Shown: positions 1-13,700 of the stretch, in pieces
Numbering within the stretch: position 1 is the stretch's first letter
How the letters are laid out: each line of letters begins with the position of its first letter
Source: Echinometra lucunter
Lineage: Eukaryota; Echinodermata; Echinoidea; Camarodonta; Echinometridae
DNA: 64,000 nucleotides
Assembly: GCA_029962745.1 (NCBI GenBank)
Contig: CM057167.1
Location: forward strand, 16,824,704 to 16,888,703
Reading direction: 5' to 3'
Program-made: the position numbers and the translations under genes
Notes under the pieces: generated by a model
What the model was told of the DNA's origin: nothing
What the model saw: only the letters and a program-made list of their open reading frames with translations
Databases searched by the model: none

Positions 1-482
1 TTTAAATGCCTCATAAGTATTAGTAGTTTTCCCTGAGGGCCCTGCAATCGTATTCATATTATTGAGCCCAGATTGATTTGTGCTACCATGGTAAGACCGT
101 AGCATTCAGGGATGCTCTTCTTACCTCACCTGGGTGTAGAGTGGCAAATGTAGCAAAATGTGGCAAAAATTACAGACATGGGTCTTGTTAGATATTGATG
201 ACACATGTAGAAGACACCTCACCTACATGTAGGTGCAGAGTGACAAATGTAGTAGCAAAAATGCAAAATGTGGCAAAAAGTAAAGACATGCAAGTCAAAT
301 GAGTCCTCAGAATAGCCTCCAATCAAGTAGAAAATTGGCCAAATTGAAGAGCGCCTCGTATCTGGCATGTATCACTTCACAGCATGATTGGACAATTTGT
401 ATTCAATCAAGGAACCTCCAAATAATAAGAAGAAAGCCTAATAGCATATTGACACACACAAGGTTTGTTGTATCTATACGAA

Positions 483-536
483 GTATAACTATACGATTCA
501 CCAACTATCGTATAACTATACGATTCACCAACTATC
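483..536. repeat. 27 bp tandem duplication (2 copies)
   Basis: Two exact copies of a 27 bp unit beginning GTATAACTATACGATTC, at 483-509 and 510-536. The surrounding 470-740 is rich in TATAC/GTATA motifs, some of which resemble the inverted-repeat element at 27 kb. Confidence 0.9.
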
Positions 537-3500
537 GTATAGTTGCAAGAGTATTCACGCACACTAGCCACACTGTAACTTTTCGTTCATGAAAGCTATG
601 CACATTTATATGAGAGTCAGACTCAGTGAAGATACCAGAGCTTTTCCATTTGCACAAAAGTTATAAGACGTACAGGTATACGGTAGAGTGCCTGAAACAC
701 TGTACAGTTATACAAGGTAGAGTTATACGACATACAGTTGTACACCCATTCACACACTCATTTTTTTCACTTACTAAATACACCTACTGTACAATTCTCT
801 TATATCTACATGTATATGATGTGTGAATGGGGGGGGGGGTGGTGGTAAGTTTTTATTTGCGCAAATCACCTGACACAGAGTGAGGAGAAGCCCTCTTGAC
901 AGGTTTCAATGATGGAATTATCACCTGACATCATAGAATCCTTTGAATGTGAGATGTTTGTTTGATGGTGCAACCATTTTCTTGGTCTGGCATCCAGTAG
1001 GTCCCCACATAATTCTTTTCTCTAGAGAGGACTGGAACTGTTTTCTTCACAACAAAAGTGTCTTGTAACTGGTCGAACTAGCTAGGAGGCCAGATATATA
1101 TCCTGTATGAAACCTTATGAAGTTTAATTGACAAAAGAACAGCAGTTGTATAAATGCTTCAATCAAATACAAGGTGCATTAGAAGTACCCTTGCACAAAC
1201 TGATATGAATTAAGTGTGGTATGTGAAGGACGAGAAGGCTTATTGAATTTCTAAGTATCAATATAATGACATCATCCATTCAACAGAAAAATAATCAATA
1301 ATAATAATAAAAAAACAACCAACTTATTTCTTGTCTCTTGGTTACTACTAATGTAAGTCAATTTTGTTGACTAAACTATTTCAAATTTTATTGCAAGTTA
1401 ACTGCTAAAATTGCAACTTGTCTAATGACGATTTGTTTTATTATTGAGTTGCGGTCAGATAAGGGAAGCCAGACAGTCATTAACTATCAAATACTTACCT
1501 TGCTTTTTCTAATGTCTGCTAGCTCATACAATGAAAAACCAGTCATAGCTGGTTTAGTAAGTTGTACGTATCAATGGTAAAAACAATCAAGCCTTTGGAA
1601 CCATCAAACTTTAATTCTATCAAGGCAATGTTATTAGGGATTTAATGATACTTACTCCTACACAACAAATACAAAAGAATATCAGAACAGCAAGCCCACA
1701 GACAAAATCAAAGAGAAAATGCAAATAGACAACATAGAAAGGTATTCAGGCAGTACAAGCAGAGAGATAATAGAAAGAGGGATTTCCTAAAGATTTTTCT
1801 ATTATTACAGCTACAGAGCAAAAGTGTTTGAAACATTGAGAAGTTGATATACCTGCATGAATACTTGAAGAGGGGATAGAGACAGATATTAAGATTTGCA
1901 ACATATTCAAGGCCACTTCTGACTCCTAAGAAGCTATTAAAGGCATTGGTTAACATTGCTGTAATTAAAAAAAAAAGAAGTCATTTTGCTACTTGAAAAT
2001 GGGATAAACATAAGGGTTATAGTGTAAAAATACCAGTCTGAAAGTTTCAAAGTATAATATCCACAGGAAGTGTTTTTAAATATTTGAAATGTGAACCAAT
2101 GTTTGATAAATATATAAGGGTCGGTTGCACAAACTAGAGGTAAGGAGTGTGTATGCGCTCATGGCTCACCGGACCGTACTGTGTGTATTGGCGTATCATG
2201 CGGAGGGAGGAAAATAACGGTCTTTTTTAATTCAAGCACAATTTATTTATTGTCTCTGAGACCAAAAATGATAAAATCACGGTTTGCATCTTACTAACAG
2301 TATTTCATACCAAATTATGGTTGGTTTCAGGGGTTTTGAGTACAACTACAAGTACTCATACACATGTTTCATCTTAGTTTGAGAATTTTTTAAATTCGCT
2401 GCTCACAAAGTTAGCCAATGCCTTTAAGGAGTCACATGTATATGAAGATGAATGAGGAGGAGAAAGTTATGAACCCTAATTGATTTGGAGATAATTGCTG
2501 GTATGCAGGTATGGGGCAATAAATGAGACATAATAATGGGTTATAATGATGAGCTCCGAATGCAAATGTGCTGACAGCAGTAAGACCATGGGGTATTAGG
2601 AGCTGAGAAGTATTTAATCCTCATTATAGCTATTGTGAATAGCTTAAAAAAGACTAAGGTAAATCATCATAAAAAGTGAACACAAGGACACAACTCCAAT
2701 CATGGCGGGAGCAAATAAATGAAATAACAGAATTAATGGATAAAGGAGCTGTAAATGAATGAGTTTTGTATCTTCTCAATTCTCACTGTGAAGTTCCATT
2801 AAAAGTTATGCAAGTCTGGGAAGTCACCAAGGAAAAATGCAATCAACATTTTGCATTCAGTAAAGAGGGTACTAGTTTTTGCCTCTAGAGTTTAATACTG
2901 GTGTGAGGAATGAAAGAGTTTTGCAAATGAACAATTTACCAATGGAAATAATGGTAAAAATAATCATGAGAATACTATGAGATTAGAAAAACTTCAATTT
3001 ATGAAGAGTGAGGGCTTATTACATGGCTTCAAGAAAACTGAGGGGAAAATAGTTGCATCTACTATACATGTACCTAAGCTTAATAATACACCAGCAAAGA
3101 TTATTTTCTACAACACTTAAAAAAAAAAGATTATATGTTATGCTCTAGAAAGGCTACAACTCTGGGTATTAAGGATGTATGAAGTACCATCTTGATTATG
3201 TAATCTGCATTTTTTCCCCCAAATGTGCTGCAAAGTTTAAAAATCACATTCTCAACACGTGCATGAAGACATCTAACAACTCGGGACCAACCCAATTTGA
3301 GGATTAGCTCAACTTGTGTCACATGCACGTTGCACAGCATGCGTATTCATCGAACCCGGCTTCCGCAATTCAAAAAGCCCAGCATCACTCAGGAAGGAAA
3401 ATATGTATCAAGATTTAGCAAGAAATAAGCAAGCGATGATGATCCAAACCCAGATAATTCAAGACAGTCTGCAATTATATTTGGTAATTACTTGGTACAA

Positions 3501-3878
3501 GACACTTTTGTAAAAACAGATTCCTGAAATGAGAGGATTTAGATCCGTTGACAATACGAGGATACTGGCTATTGAGATATTTCAATCTTCACCGAGGAAC
3601 AGCAAAATCTCTTTCTGGCTTAAAGTGCATCACAGATTCTCGTATTTTCAGAATTTACATCTCATTTCACGAGTTCTTACGTCTAGGGTAGAATTTGTAT
3701 GGTATCTCCTTGGAGACAAATATAATTAAGTTTTATGCAAGCTTACTTCTTGGAATGGGTGGTGCATTGAGAAGAGATGATCAACTAGACAGTGGAGACA
3801 ATGATCTTTATTCAGTTTACTGTATTCTGGTGTACTCTGACCCAATTTCTTTATCTTTGTCTTGTCCTTTCCCCCCCT

Positions 3879-4215
3879 TTTTCTTCTTCTTTCTTCTTCT
3901 TCTTCTCCTTCTTCTTTTTCTTCTTCCTTCTTCTTCTTCTTCTTCTTCTTCTTCTTCTTCTTCTTCTTCTTCTTCTTCTTCTTCTTCCTTCTTCTTCTTC
4001 TTCTTCTTCTTCTTCTTCTTCTTCTTCTTCTTCTTCTTCTTCTTTTTCTTCTTCTCCTTCTCCTCCTCCTCCTCCTCCTCCTCCTCCTCCTTCTCTTTCT
4101 TCTTATCCTTCTTTTTCTTCTTCTTCTCTTCCTCTTCCTTCTTCGCCCTCTTTATCCTTCTCCCTTCTTCTCCCTTCTTCACTTTCTTTTTTTTTTCTTT
4201 TTCTTCTTCTCCCCT
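3879..4215. repeat. GAA/TTC trinucleotide and polypyrimidine tract
   Basis: About 337 bp of almost pure pyrimidine on the plus strand. Core runs of TTC/CTT from about 3,927 to 3,986 and 3,988 to 4,041, then CTC/TCC triplets around 4,055-4,090, then degenerate CT-rich sequence. In the orientation of the kinase transcript this reads as GAA-rich purine. Open frames in it (poly-Ser, poly-Phe, poly-Leu, poly-Glu/Lys) are artefacts of the repeat. Confidence 0.97.
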
Positions 4216-4860
4216 TCCTTTCCATACCATCTACTTCTCATTAGTGGTTTCTGAATTCTATTTCCATTGCTGAAAATAATTCATTCAAAGCTACTATAGT
4301 ATTTATCGTGTTCATCAGCTGACACCATTCCTAGTCTTCTCTTCTAATATTCTATTTAGGCACCATGACTGCAATATCTAACAATCTGTATTAAAGATGT
4401 ACCATATGTACAGAATAGCAAGTACAGAAAATTTACTTATTTGGGTTCAAACTTACGATCAAAGTCCTCATGGTATCAAAAGTGAGTAATATGTTTTTGT
4501 ACCAGATGGGATACCTTACAATGTGTCTGACCCCAAAACAGGGCCTGGGTCAGACACAGTTCAGATCTTACATAGTCCAACCCATTTATCTGTAAAGAAT
4601 ATAAAGTTATCAGTAAATCTAGGTAATTAAAAACCGATGCTTCATGTAGCTGGGTATCAAGCCTACTAAAGTGATTACATAATAATGCGAAATAATACCC
4701 GCAAGGCCCTATTCGTACTGCTACTACCAGGTAAATCAATCAAGACTAACCATAGGCTTCTTACACTGCTGTCTGAACACTTTGCAAAAGCTCATTAGCT
4801 AGTAGAAAAATTAAGATATAAAGGATTTTACTGGTTGCAAACTATAACCTGGTGTTGACA

Positions 4861-5053
4861 GAGTTATAATTCAAAATCTGAACTTACTGTTGATTAAACC
4901 CTTTTATGTTCCGATGGAATTTACCCATCATCGTCTGACAGTAAAACCAAACCTCAGCACAGTCTCATTCTACCGTCAGATGATGATGGGTACATCCCAT
5001 CGAAAAGTAACGGGATCTAATCAACAGTTAGTTCGGATTTTGAATTATAACTC
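4861..5053. mobile_element. Palindromic MITE-like element (193 bp)
   Basis: Left arm starts GAGTTATAATTCAAAATC and the right arm ends in its reverse complement, GATTTTGAATTATAACTC. The arms pair for most of the length (AACTTACTGTTGATTA against TAATCAACAGTTAG, and ATCATCGTCTGAC against GTCAGATGATGAT). No transposase. Such foldback structures are non-autonomous DNA-transposon remnants; the superfamily is not clear. An open frame running through it is spurious. Confidence 0.8.
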
Positions 5054-7181
5054 AGTCATTATGAACTTGGACCAAATGAATAATAACTTTTATGATTTTA
5101 TAAACTGGTATGAATGTGAGACCTTTGTTTCAGAAGTGAAAAATACTTTACTGGAAACATCCACCACTGCATAGCTCACTGGGATATGAGAAGCGGCCTA
5201 GAGAGGACATTTATTTAGCTCACGTCTTTTCATAACACCAATACCGGTACATGTATGTACCTCAATCATGTTTGCCCATAAAGAAGAAAAATGGGTGATT
5301 ACATAATCTAATCTCAAAACTATACATGTCACCATCAATCACATTCATGTCCAGGTCACTCAACAATGAACGATTTGCGTTGATGGATCCAGGGGTAATT
5401 ACTGATGAGGGATAATGCTCTTTTAAAGGTCTGAATGGGGCAGTTTCCTCTTTCCTGCCAGGAACATGCAGATGAACACGTGTCAAAGTAAATTTTCCTC
5501 AGGGAAAGGCCACACCACATTTTACTTCACGTGCCTTACATGTATTTAAAGAGTGGATGCAGGCAGGGGATAGGGAGGGGGTGGGGGGAGGGGCATGGGG
5601 CACTTTCAGACAAACGCAAAATTTCTTGGGGCTATGTTTTATGGGGGTGGGGGTACAGGCTTGGGCTCCCCCCTAAATCTACCACTGGCTTAGTTCCTAA
5701 GGTATCCTACAACAACAATCTATTCTACATAAATCAGATCAGTTGGGTGATATCAATCTCAAGATGAATGATGTCCAATCTGCCATTGTTACATTGTCCC
5801 CTTCAAACCATACTTCGCTAACTACAAAATCCAGTGATGAAAGAAAATGGTGCCTTACTAAGTAGAAAATATCAGACCAGTGGGTGGCCTCTTTTTTAAG
5901 GAATAAAAATTCTCTCTTTTTTAGATAGAACATGGTATTGGCGAGAAAGTGCTAAAAGCCTTGATTGTGGCTCATTTCCAAGTCATTTAGAGATTAAAGT
6001 TTTAATTTAAAAAAAATATCACATGACAGAGCAAGTGGGTTGTTTATTCAAGCCATTGCTTAAGCATCCTCTCACAAACAAATGTTAAATATGATAATTG
6101 TACAAAGCACCCTTCCTATAAGGCCCACTTAAAGAAAGCCTCTCACAAAATGTTCTTAGCTTAATGTCTACCACCCCCTTTTAAGTTATGAAATACAAAG
6201 GAAGAAAAAAAGAAGGAAAAAGAAAAAGAAAAACAAACTGCAAACCACCTTGGGCAGGTTTCTACACAAAAGCTATGCAAAGTGAATGTTGGGCTCTAAA
6301 AGTATTCTTGTTCTTCCTCGTGTGGGTCCATGAGAAGGATAAATATAACATAGCTTTTGTATCTCATTCGAAAGCCTGCTTTCAAGCATCCATACTCCAA
6401 GGAATAATCCAAGTTTTACAAAGATCCTATCCGACTGCATTAATTCATTTCTAAAAATAAATAAAATCTGTGATAAATTGGTACAATTTTTCATGGGGAA
6501 TCCATCATATCTTTGACTTATTCAAGAGCAATTTCATTAAAGCTCTGAAGTGATTTTGTTGTATCTATAAATGCACTCCACGTATCCTTCACATAATCCT
6601 CAATAAATTGAGGCAATCATTCTATGGCAATCCTTGGTGTGTCATTATCTATTTAACTCTTTCCTTCAGAGTGGCAATTGTTGCCATTAATATTATGGCT
6701 ATACATAATCTTGACTCAATTGCAGAACATGTGCAATTGTTCTTCTGCATGAAAATTCCCTTCACTGGGAAATTTCATAACTCCTAAAGCTAACCCTAAC
6801 CCCAAATCTTATAGCGCCATCCTCATCTACAAATCCAGTACTTGATACTAACATGCCAAGCACACCCTGGCTGGCAAATTTGAGCTCTGCACTCGAAAAA
6901 TCATGAAATTGAAGCAAGGGGCACATGTATACAGACCTTAAAAATTTTACTCTGGACACTGGACCCCCCCCCCCCCCTCCCCCCACTTCAGATCTTTCTC
7001 ACTTCCTCCCTTGCTCCTATCACCTGTTTCACTAATCTTTACAATTACACATGTTGTAAAGTTTGAATCTTGACCACTGACATATCAGACAAATGTAATG
7101 TTCTGGTCCTAAATGTTCATATTGCAACATTACATCTCCCCCTCCCAACCTTCTCCTCCTCCCCCCCCCCTCCATCACTAT

Positions 7182-7573
7182 GGCCCGAATTCACAAAGGT
7201 GGTTTTGAAACCGTGGTTTATGCAGATTTCATGCGTTAAGAGCGCTTAATTTAGCACATATATTGAGACAGGTCCTTTAATGATGCGCGCTTTCGTCAAA
7301 GGGCGCTAAATTCACGCTTGTTGTCATCGTTATTGCATTAATGAGCCCACGGTTTTGAATTAATGAGTCCACTCTTTATTTAAACCAATTTACATGAACT
7401 GTGGTTTCACGCCATGGCAAAAAGCGTGAATTTAGCGCCCTTTGACAAAGGGGCGCATCATTAATGGACCTATCTCAATATATGCGCTAAATTAAGCGCT
7501 TTTTAACGCATGAAATTTGGATAAACCATGGTTTCAAACCACAGTTTCAAAACCACCTTTGTGAATTTGGGCC
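7182..7573. mobile_element. Foldback MITE-like element (about 392 bp, GGCCCGAATTCAC ends)
   Basis: Starts GGCCCGAATTCACAAAGGTG and ends with its imperfect complement (CACCTTTGTGAATTTGGGCC). Long inner arms also pair, for example GCGCTAAATTCACGC with GCGTGAATTTAGCGC and the TTTGAC..GGGCGC blocks. No coding capacity. The arms extend about 150-170 bp each around a spacer near 7,340-7,390. Confidence 0.85.
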
Positions 7574-7889
7574 TATGACTTTGCCTTTGTATTGAGTGAT
7601 GAACAGAAGCGGAGCGTGAAGAGACACTAGTGAAAGTCACAGGCAGTTTTCGTACAGGTGGCATTCACTGGTACCATGTCGCCGTCACAGAACGCTACTG
7701 TGAGTATCAGCTGATAGAAGAAGAGGAAGGAATGTTATTTATTTTACCAACTTGCAGCGACGACGGTCGATAAGAAGAGAACATGATGGAATGCTGCTCA
7801 GTTCCTTCTCACTGCATTCTTCACATCAATAATATTTCCTCGACTCTCAACATGTTTTCTTTAAAGGGATTAACATCGATTGCAGACTT

Positions 7890-8311
7890 GGGGTGTATTT
7901 ATTGAGGGAACTCTATTTCTAGAAATTAGAAATGGGTACTTGAGTCGCGAACACAAATCGCGCTCATGATAGGTGGTCTCTCTGGAAGTCGTGTTTATCG
8001 TCGCGATCTGAGTTCCCGAAACCATCAAGCCCATGCCCAGCTGCAAGTGACCCGGCAGTGAAGGTCAAATCTGGCAGGCTTATTACTTTTTATCTCATCC
8101 GGAAACAGGAGTCCAAAGTTCCCAGACGAAACGCGACCTTGAGTCGCCGATCTCGTTCAATGGGTAATCATATCCCCCCTTTTTTGCAGAACTCAAGTCC
8201 GGTACGCTAGTTCAGTAATCAAGTCACCGTTGTGTTTATCAAGGGTAACGGGTAAGCTAGTTCGGAACTTGGGTCGCTTATTAGCCCTCTATTACCCTCA
8301 ATAAACACGCT
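7890..8311. mobile_element. Inverted-repeat MITE-like element (about 420 bp)
   Basis: Left end GGGTGTATTTATTGAGGG, right end CCCTCAATAAACACGC, which are imperfect inverted repeats; inner GAACTTGGGTCGC near 8,262 pairs with the GGTACTTGAGTCGC-like sequence near 7,934 only in part. GC-richer than its surroundings, no protein coding. It lies about 320 bp from the preceding foldback element. Confidence 0.6.
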
Positions 8312-9612
8312 CATGGCCTTTCCCCTAATATTCCCTTACTCTCAACGACTTAAAAGATCTTGAAATTTACTAAAAACTAAATCCAAGAGAACAAAAACTT
8401 CGGGGGGGGGGGTGGTGGTGTAGTATATATTGTGTAATAAAGTAGGTTTCTACCATTTCTGCAAACAGGGAAACTTGATGATGATAATATCAGAGGTAAT
8501 TGGGAAAAATTCTTGCAATTACACTTGTACCAGGGTTAGTTTTGAAAACCAAGATGAAACATATTTTTAATTTCACGTTCACTTCATATGATAGACTAGC
8601 TTCTGAATGAAATAAACCAACACACGACACACCCATCCTTTAAATCAATTTGGATAAAAGGTCCCTCCTTGCTTATCTCTGTGGATATTAATTAATTCAT
8701 AATCAGATATAACAGAAGTTAATAATTCACAAAAATTTTAACCAGGGTGAGACCTCCTGCTAAGCAATAATTAGTGTAAAGTTCACAAAAACAGCACCAG
8801 TGCCCTTTACATAATGCCCTTCTTATTATGAATATATATGCTACAGTATAGTTCAGTTACATTTTTATGTGAAAAGGAGAACTTAACTACCGTAATTGGT
8901 GCGATAACAGACAAATTACAATACCAAGGCTCAACAGTTTTGTGTCAAGGATACAGGGAAAAACAGGAAAAGAAAGTTTATGAAACACAAACTCACGAAA
9001 AATATAATAAAAAGAAATTCCAGTGCATAATTATGTAATGACCATGGTCATTTAATTAAAAAGTAGATCAGTTTCTGATCTAGATATCGAATCTCTAGAG
9101 GATGTAGGACCAAGGAAGCTATCTATCGGTCAGACTGGATGAGAGGATTTGTGCCTTGACGTGACCCAAGGTACTGGTCAAGCATCATTTGTTTTAATTG
9201 TGACTGGCTTTCTAATCTTTATGGACAGAGACTGGTCAGTTAATCACATTGCACGTTGCATGTCACGTTCATCAGTATTCAGTAATATTCATCAACAAAT
9301 GCTCAGAACAAAGCATTTGATTTGTGTCAGTGGAGCCCTCTGGGGGGGGGGGGGGGGTCAACAGGAAAAGCAGGATTTCCACTGATATGCATACTAATTT
9401 CATGTAATAAATTTTCCAAATCTCTTTTTCTTTTAAATTTCTAGAGAATATCAAAATTAGGCCTCCTTTTTTCATTCCTGCTCTCTAGATTCTGGAAATT
9501 AATAACATTGTTCTCCACTACAGGAACCTCACTTCTCGCATTCCTCCCGAGTCCTGACCCCCTTCCCCCCATCCCCTTCACACACTCTCTCTACCACCCT
9601 TCTCTCCATCCA

Positions 9613-9614
<2 letters not shown>

Positions 9615-9650
<36 letters not shown>
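9615..9650. repeat. (TC)n dinucleotide repeat
   Basis: About 36 bp of CT dinucleotides within a larger pyrimidine-rich stretch (9,540-9,690). Similar GA/CT runs occur at 30,005-30,030, 37,785-37,800 and 38,272-38,300. Confidence 0.95.
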
Positions 9651-9651
<1 letters not shown>

Positions 9652-10584
9652 TTCACTGTTTCCTCTCTCTTTTCTCTCCTCCAGACCAACCTTTACATGG
9701 ACACAACTTCAGGAGACAATACTTGTGTCCTTGCCAAAAATGCGAAAACAGCAAACACGAAAACACAACAAAAGAATCGCTCACGAGTTGAAAAGACACC
9801 ATAAAGCTCCATGACATCACAACAAGTTTCCAGTCCCTTTCATTTCGAATGGTCTTTACACACGCAACATCCAAAATTGGAATCTCTGTGCTTTGATCAG
9901 TGAGCAAAACCATAATGGTCCATAAACCCACTTGTAAATTGTTGGATGGCATTTTTCACTATTTTCTTCAAATAAAAAATGTAATTGCTTTGGTCTAACA
10001 ACTCTTTGGTGTCATTGTTTAGTTACTACTTGGGGAAGTTGGTCATGGAAAAAAAAGTAACATGACATGACAAAGATGAATATCAAAGCGATTAATACTT
10101 GATCAACAAGTGTCAGTGATATACATGTATGCTAATCCATACATACATACATGTACTGTGTGGTGTCTTTATAAAACCAATGGATCTTATATTAAAAATG
10201 TTATTAAAAATATATATAAAATGGTATCTTTATATGTGGTTGGAATGTAGGCCTATTGCAGGACAATAGCTGTACATCAACTTCATTAAGTATTTTATTG
10301 AGTTTTAAGAGAAGCTTGAGTTCTGGGAAAGATAAAAAATAATTTGTGAGCTTCCTCATTTCTTTTACTTCAGGGAGAACATCACATCTGGAGTCATTTT
10401 TAGACTATGAAAATCATCTTCAGGGTAGAAATGTTCAAATTTCTCTACTACATATCGTCTGTTCGGAGCCAGAAGAGCATTAACTCACATCATTTTATAC
10501 AGGTTTAACTCCTTCCGACTCCAAACAGATGATATTATAAACTACAAGTAATATTACAAAGTCCTTGGCAACCGTACTGGCACC

Positions 10585-10731
10585 AGGGCCCCATTTCATA
10601 AAACTTGCTATCAGTAACAACTGTCACATTTCTATGAGAAATTGCTCTCAGCCAATCAGATGCAAGGATTTCAGTAGCTTATAACAGTTATTGCAACTTG
10701 TTATTGATAACAAGTTTTATGAAACAGGGTG
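10585..10731. mobile_element. Short MITE, family with ATCAGTAACAACTG motif (copy 1)
   Basis: Left end GGGCCCCATTTCATAAAACT with CTATCAGTAACAA; right end TTGTTATTGATAACAAG followed by TTTTATGAAACAGGGTGC, an imperfect inverted repeat. A second copy lies at 55,964-56,092 and a worn one near 61,975-62,072, so this is a dispersed family. Confidence 0.8.
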
Positions 10732-13700
10732 CAGTTCAGCCCTACAACAGGCTCCACCCACAAGACTTCAAGAGTCAGACTGCAAAATGGCATCACTTCA
10801 AACCACGTTGTTCCTGTCAGAAATCAATCCCTCGACAGTATCAGGGGCTGCGTTAAATTCTTGAGGATTTTATCATCAGACAGCCAGCAAGTTTTTCTAA
10901 ACCCTCCTGAGATGGAGAAAGAAATGTCAGATATGAAGGAATAATATGCAGAGAATCTACTTTCAAATTTTAGTGTAATACAGGCTGCCTAATTGCCTCA
11001 AATACCACCTCTTTCCTCATATTTGCACAATCATGAGTGAAATATTTCATCATGGCATCTGTCATCGCTAACAGCTTAAAATGCTGAATATTTCATCATA
11101 TTTTCAACAAAAACATATCATCAGCGGAAAGTCAAAGGGCTACTTACTGTACCTAACAATACTTGAATAAAACCCCTTTAAAAAGTAGCTCTAAAGCAGA
11201 CAATAAATTGAGAACACATACTGTGAATATTCCCCCAAAAGACCATGAAATAGTTGCCAGTATCAAAAGCCATAAAGACACAGAGTATAAAAAGGGCATA
11301 TTTTTGCCTAGGTCATATTTTTGAGGTCCTCACTTTCCATCATCTCCTAAACCTTAAACTCCAAAAAGGATGGTTTCATAAGGATAAGGAATTCTTCATA
11401 ACACAAGAATAAGATGAAGTGTATCACTGGGTCAAGATTTATTTTGGGACAGGCCAAGTTTTATTCTGGGATGGGCCAAGTGTGGAAAGGACTCCTGACT
11501 TTGTCTGCAAGTGTTAACACAACTCAGCCTAATTTGCCACTGTAGCACAGGCCAGCCAGATCACTGGACATCTTTGCTGAAAGGGATGGCAATTGATGAT
11601 GACAGCCTTTCAGCTGATTGGTATGGGCAACAATCTCAAGTGGGATGAGAAACGTGACTTGGTCAAGAAAAAAACTCCAGACGGGTCCTCCCTTTTCATC
11701 TTTGCGGACAAACAAATATATATATCTCAAGATAATAGCCTTTTAAGTTTTGTAACACTCTGGATGACAGACGATGACACAGCCTTGCACTGGTCACCAA
11801 AAATAGTAAAAAATTTGTTGTTGGAATATGAGAATTTTCCACGTTTTTCGTGTCATGGTCAATCTAGTCTGCTTATGTATGTCTGCTTGAAGGTTGATTT
11901 CAAAAGTTTTATGTTTTCCATGAGCTGCCACTGCCCCGAAAGTAGAGAAAGAAAACTGTCAGGCACTGGACCTTACTACATATGGATCAAAATCCCCCCC
12001 CCCCCAACAACACCAAAACAAGAAAAAAATAAACTATACAAATTACCAAAAGACAGCGACACCCATTATCTTTTCTTTACGTTGGTCTACATACCTATGA
12101 GCCTATGAATTTGCTTGAATTTTGTCTCCAATCTGTCCATCACCTTTGTCCATCTTTTCTTTTCTCTTCTTCTTTCATGCATCCATCTTACCATATCAAA
12201 ACAGGGTGACCAGGGTATAGTTCTCAAAAAGGCTCCATGCTATTTTTATCCTCGAGTTTCCGGATTGAAAATGCATGCATGAGCACTAGATCTTTAATTT
12301 TTTCGGGGAGGGGGGGGGGGGAGGACTGAAATGAAATACTGGATTCCAATATTTTTCAGCTGTTTGATATTGTCAAGCCCTACAATATGTATTGCAATAA
12401 CTTCAATTTGTAGATCCTATCTATATTGGACACCTGTATACAGAGGTCACAAGACTCACATACACTATCACATTAATTACCCCTTCAGTAGCTTTTATGG
12501 ACAGGTCTAAATGCACAAAGAGAATGCTAATACAGAGACTTAAGAGACATTCCTTGCCAAAAGTACCAAAAAGAAGCAGTCAAAAACAAAGCTGCTGCCA
12601 AGAAACTCAACTTGACTTTCAAAACAGACTCATTGACAGATGGCTCCACCTTAACTTCTCTAATTTTAGATTCCGGGGAGTTTTATCTAGGCTCGATTCC
12701 AAGATCCGAAGCAACTTTAGAATGTGGGCGTTCCTTCCCAAGTGCATGAGGGGGAGCGTGTCATACCCTGGGAAATTTCATCACACTATCCCTTGTAACT
12801 CTTGCAGTGAATGTACAGGGAATCAAAATAAATCAAATTTGTGATGCAAATCTGTCGATTGTCTCTGATTTTATTCTAATCTTTGGAAGCATACAGTACA
12901 TGTAGAAAGAACTGCATGTATGAATTCATGAAGATATCAAGCACGACTATACTCTGCAGAGAGGACTGAACTCAACAGAAGAAGATACCAAGATCTTGTG
13001 AGCTAGTTGTATTTTACCCAATATAAACTATAGAGAAAAAAAATGTTTTGAGCTCACATTTATACTTTTGTAAAAAGAAATACTGATAATTTTCAAGAGA
13101 ATACAAGAGAGTGTGTGCATGTGCTTTGTGTGAGGAGAGCAAAAGAAAGATGGATGTACGCCCGCTGATATCAAACTTCATCACGTTAGTCTTTTAAACG
13201 AGAGATACTGATTAAAAGAATTATCCATGACGTGACTACCGGTAAAAATACTTCCAACCTAAGCACAAAGAAACATGAAAACAAAACACTTTGACCCCAG
13301 ATCCTTCTTATCTCTCTCAAGGAGTAACGCCGAGACAAATATACCCTCATCCAGGGGTGCGGATACCGGTGGGAGGGGGGCAGGTAGCACGTGCCCTTAG
13401 TCCCTGGCCGGTCTGCTGATTACCAATTTCCATGTGTCCTCAGTGTACATCCTGCATGTGATAGGGATTTCCTTATCCAATGTAGCTAGCTACGTCATCC
13501 ATGACTGCTACATTATCGTCTCTCTCTCTCTTTCTTACCCTTTACTGAATTTCTCATTCTTTGTTTCCCTCTCTGATTTTATCCATGTTTCACTTGACGT
13601 GACTCTTAAAAGATGTGGTTCATTATCTTCAAATCTAAATTTCTTCTGATCTAAGTTTTTAGTGTTGGTTTCACTATTAGGAAACCTTTTAGCATCCTTG

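Noticed and set aside
3695..4273. Four long open frames over the GAA/TTC tract (poly-Ser, poly-Phe, poly-Leu, poly-Glu/Lys).
   Set aside because: They exist only because a triplet repeat lacks stops in every frame; flanking residues show no domain.
4890..5174. 94-codon frame.
   Set aside because: Lies mostly inside a palindromic element.
11593..12108. 171-codon plus-strand open frame.
   Set aside because: Contains a C homopolymer translated as poly-Pro and crosses unrelated sequence; no family recognised.
12497..12844. 115-codon basic plus-strand open frame.
   Set aside because: Basic residues come from A-rich sequence; no motif, no second exon.
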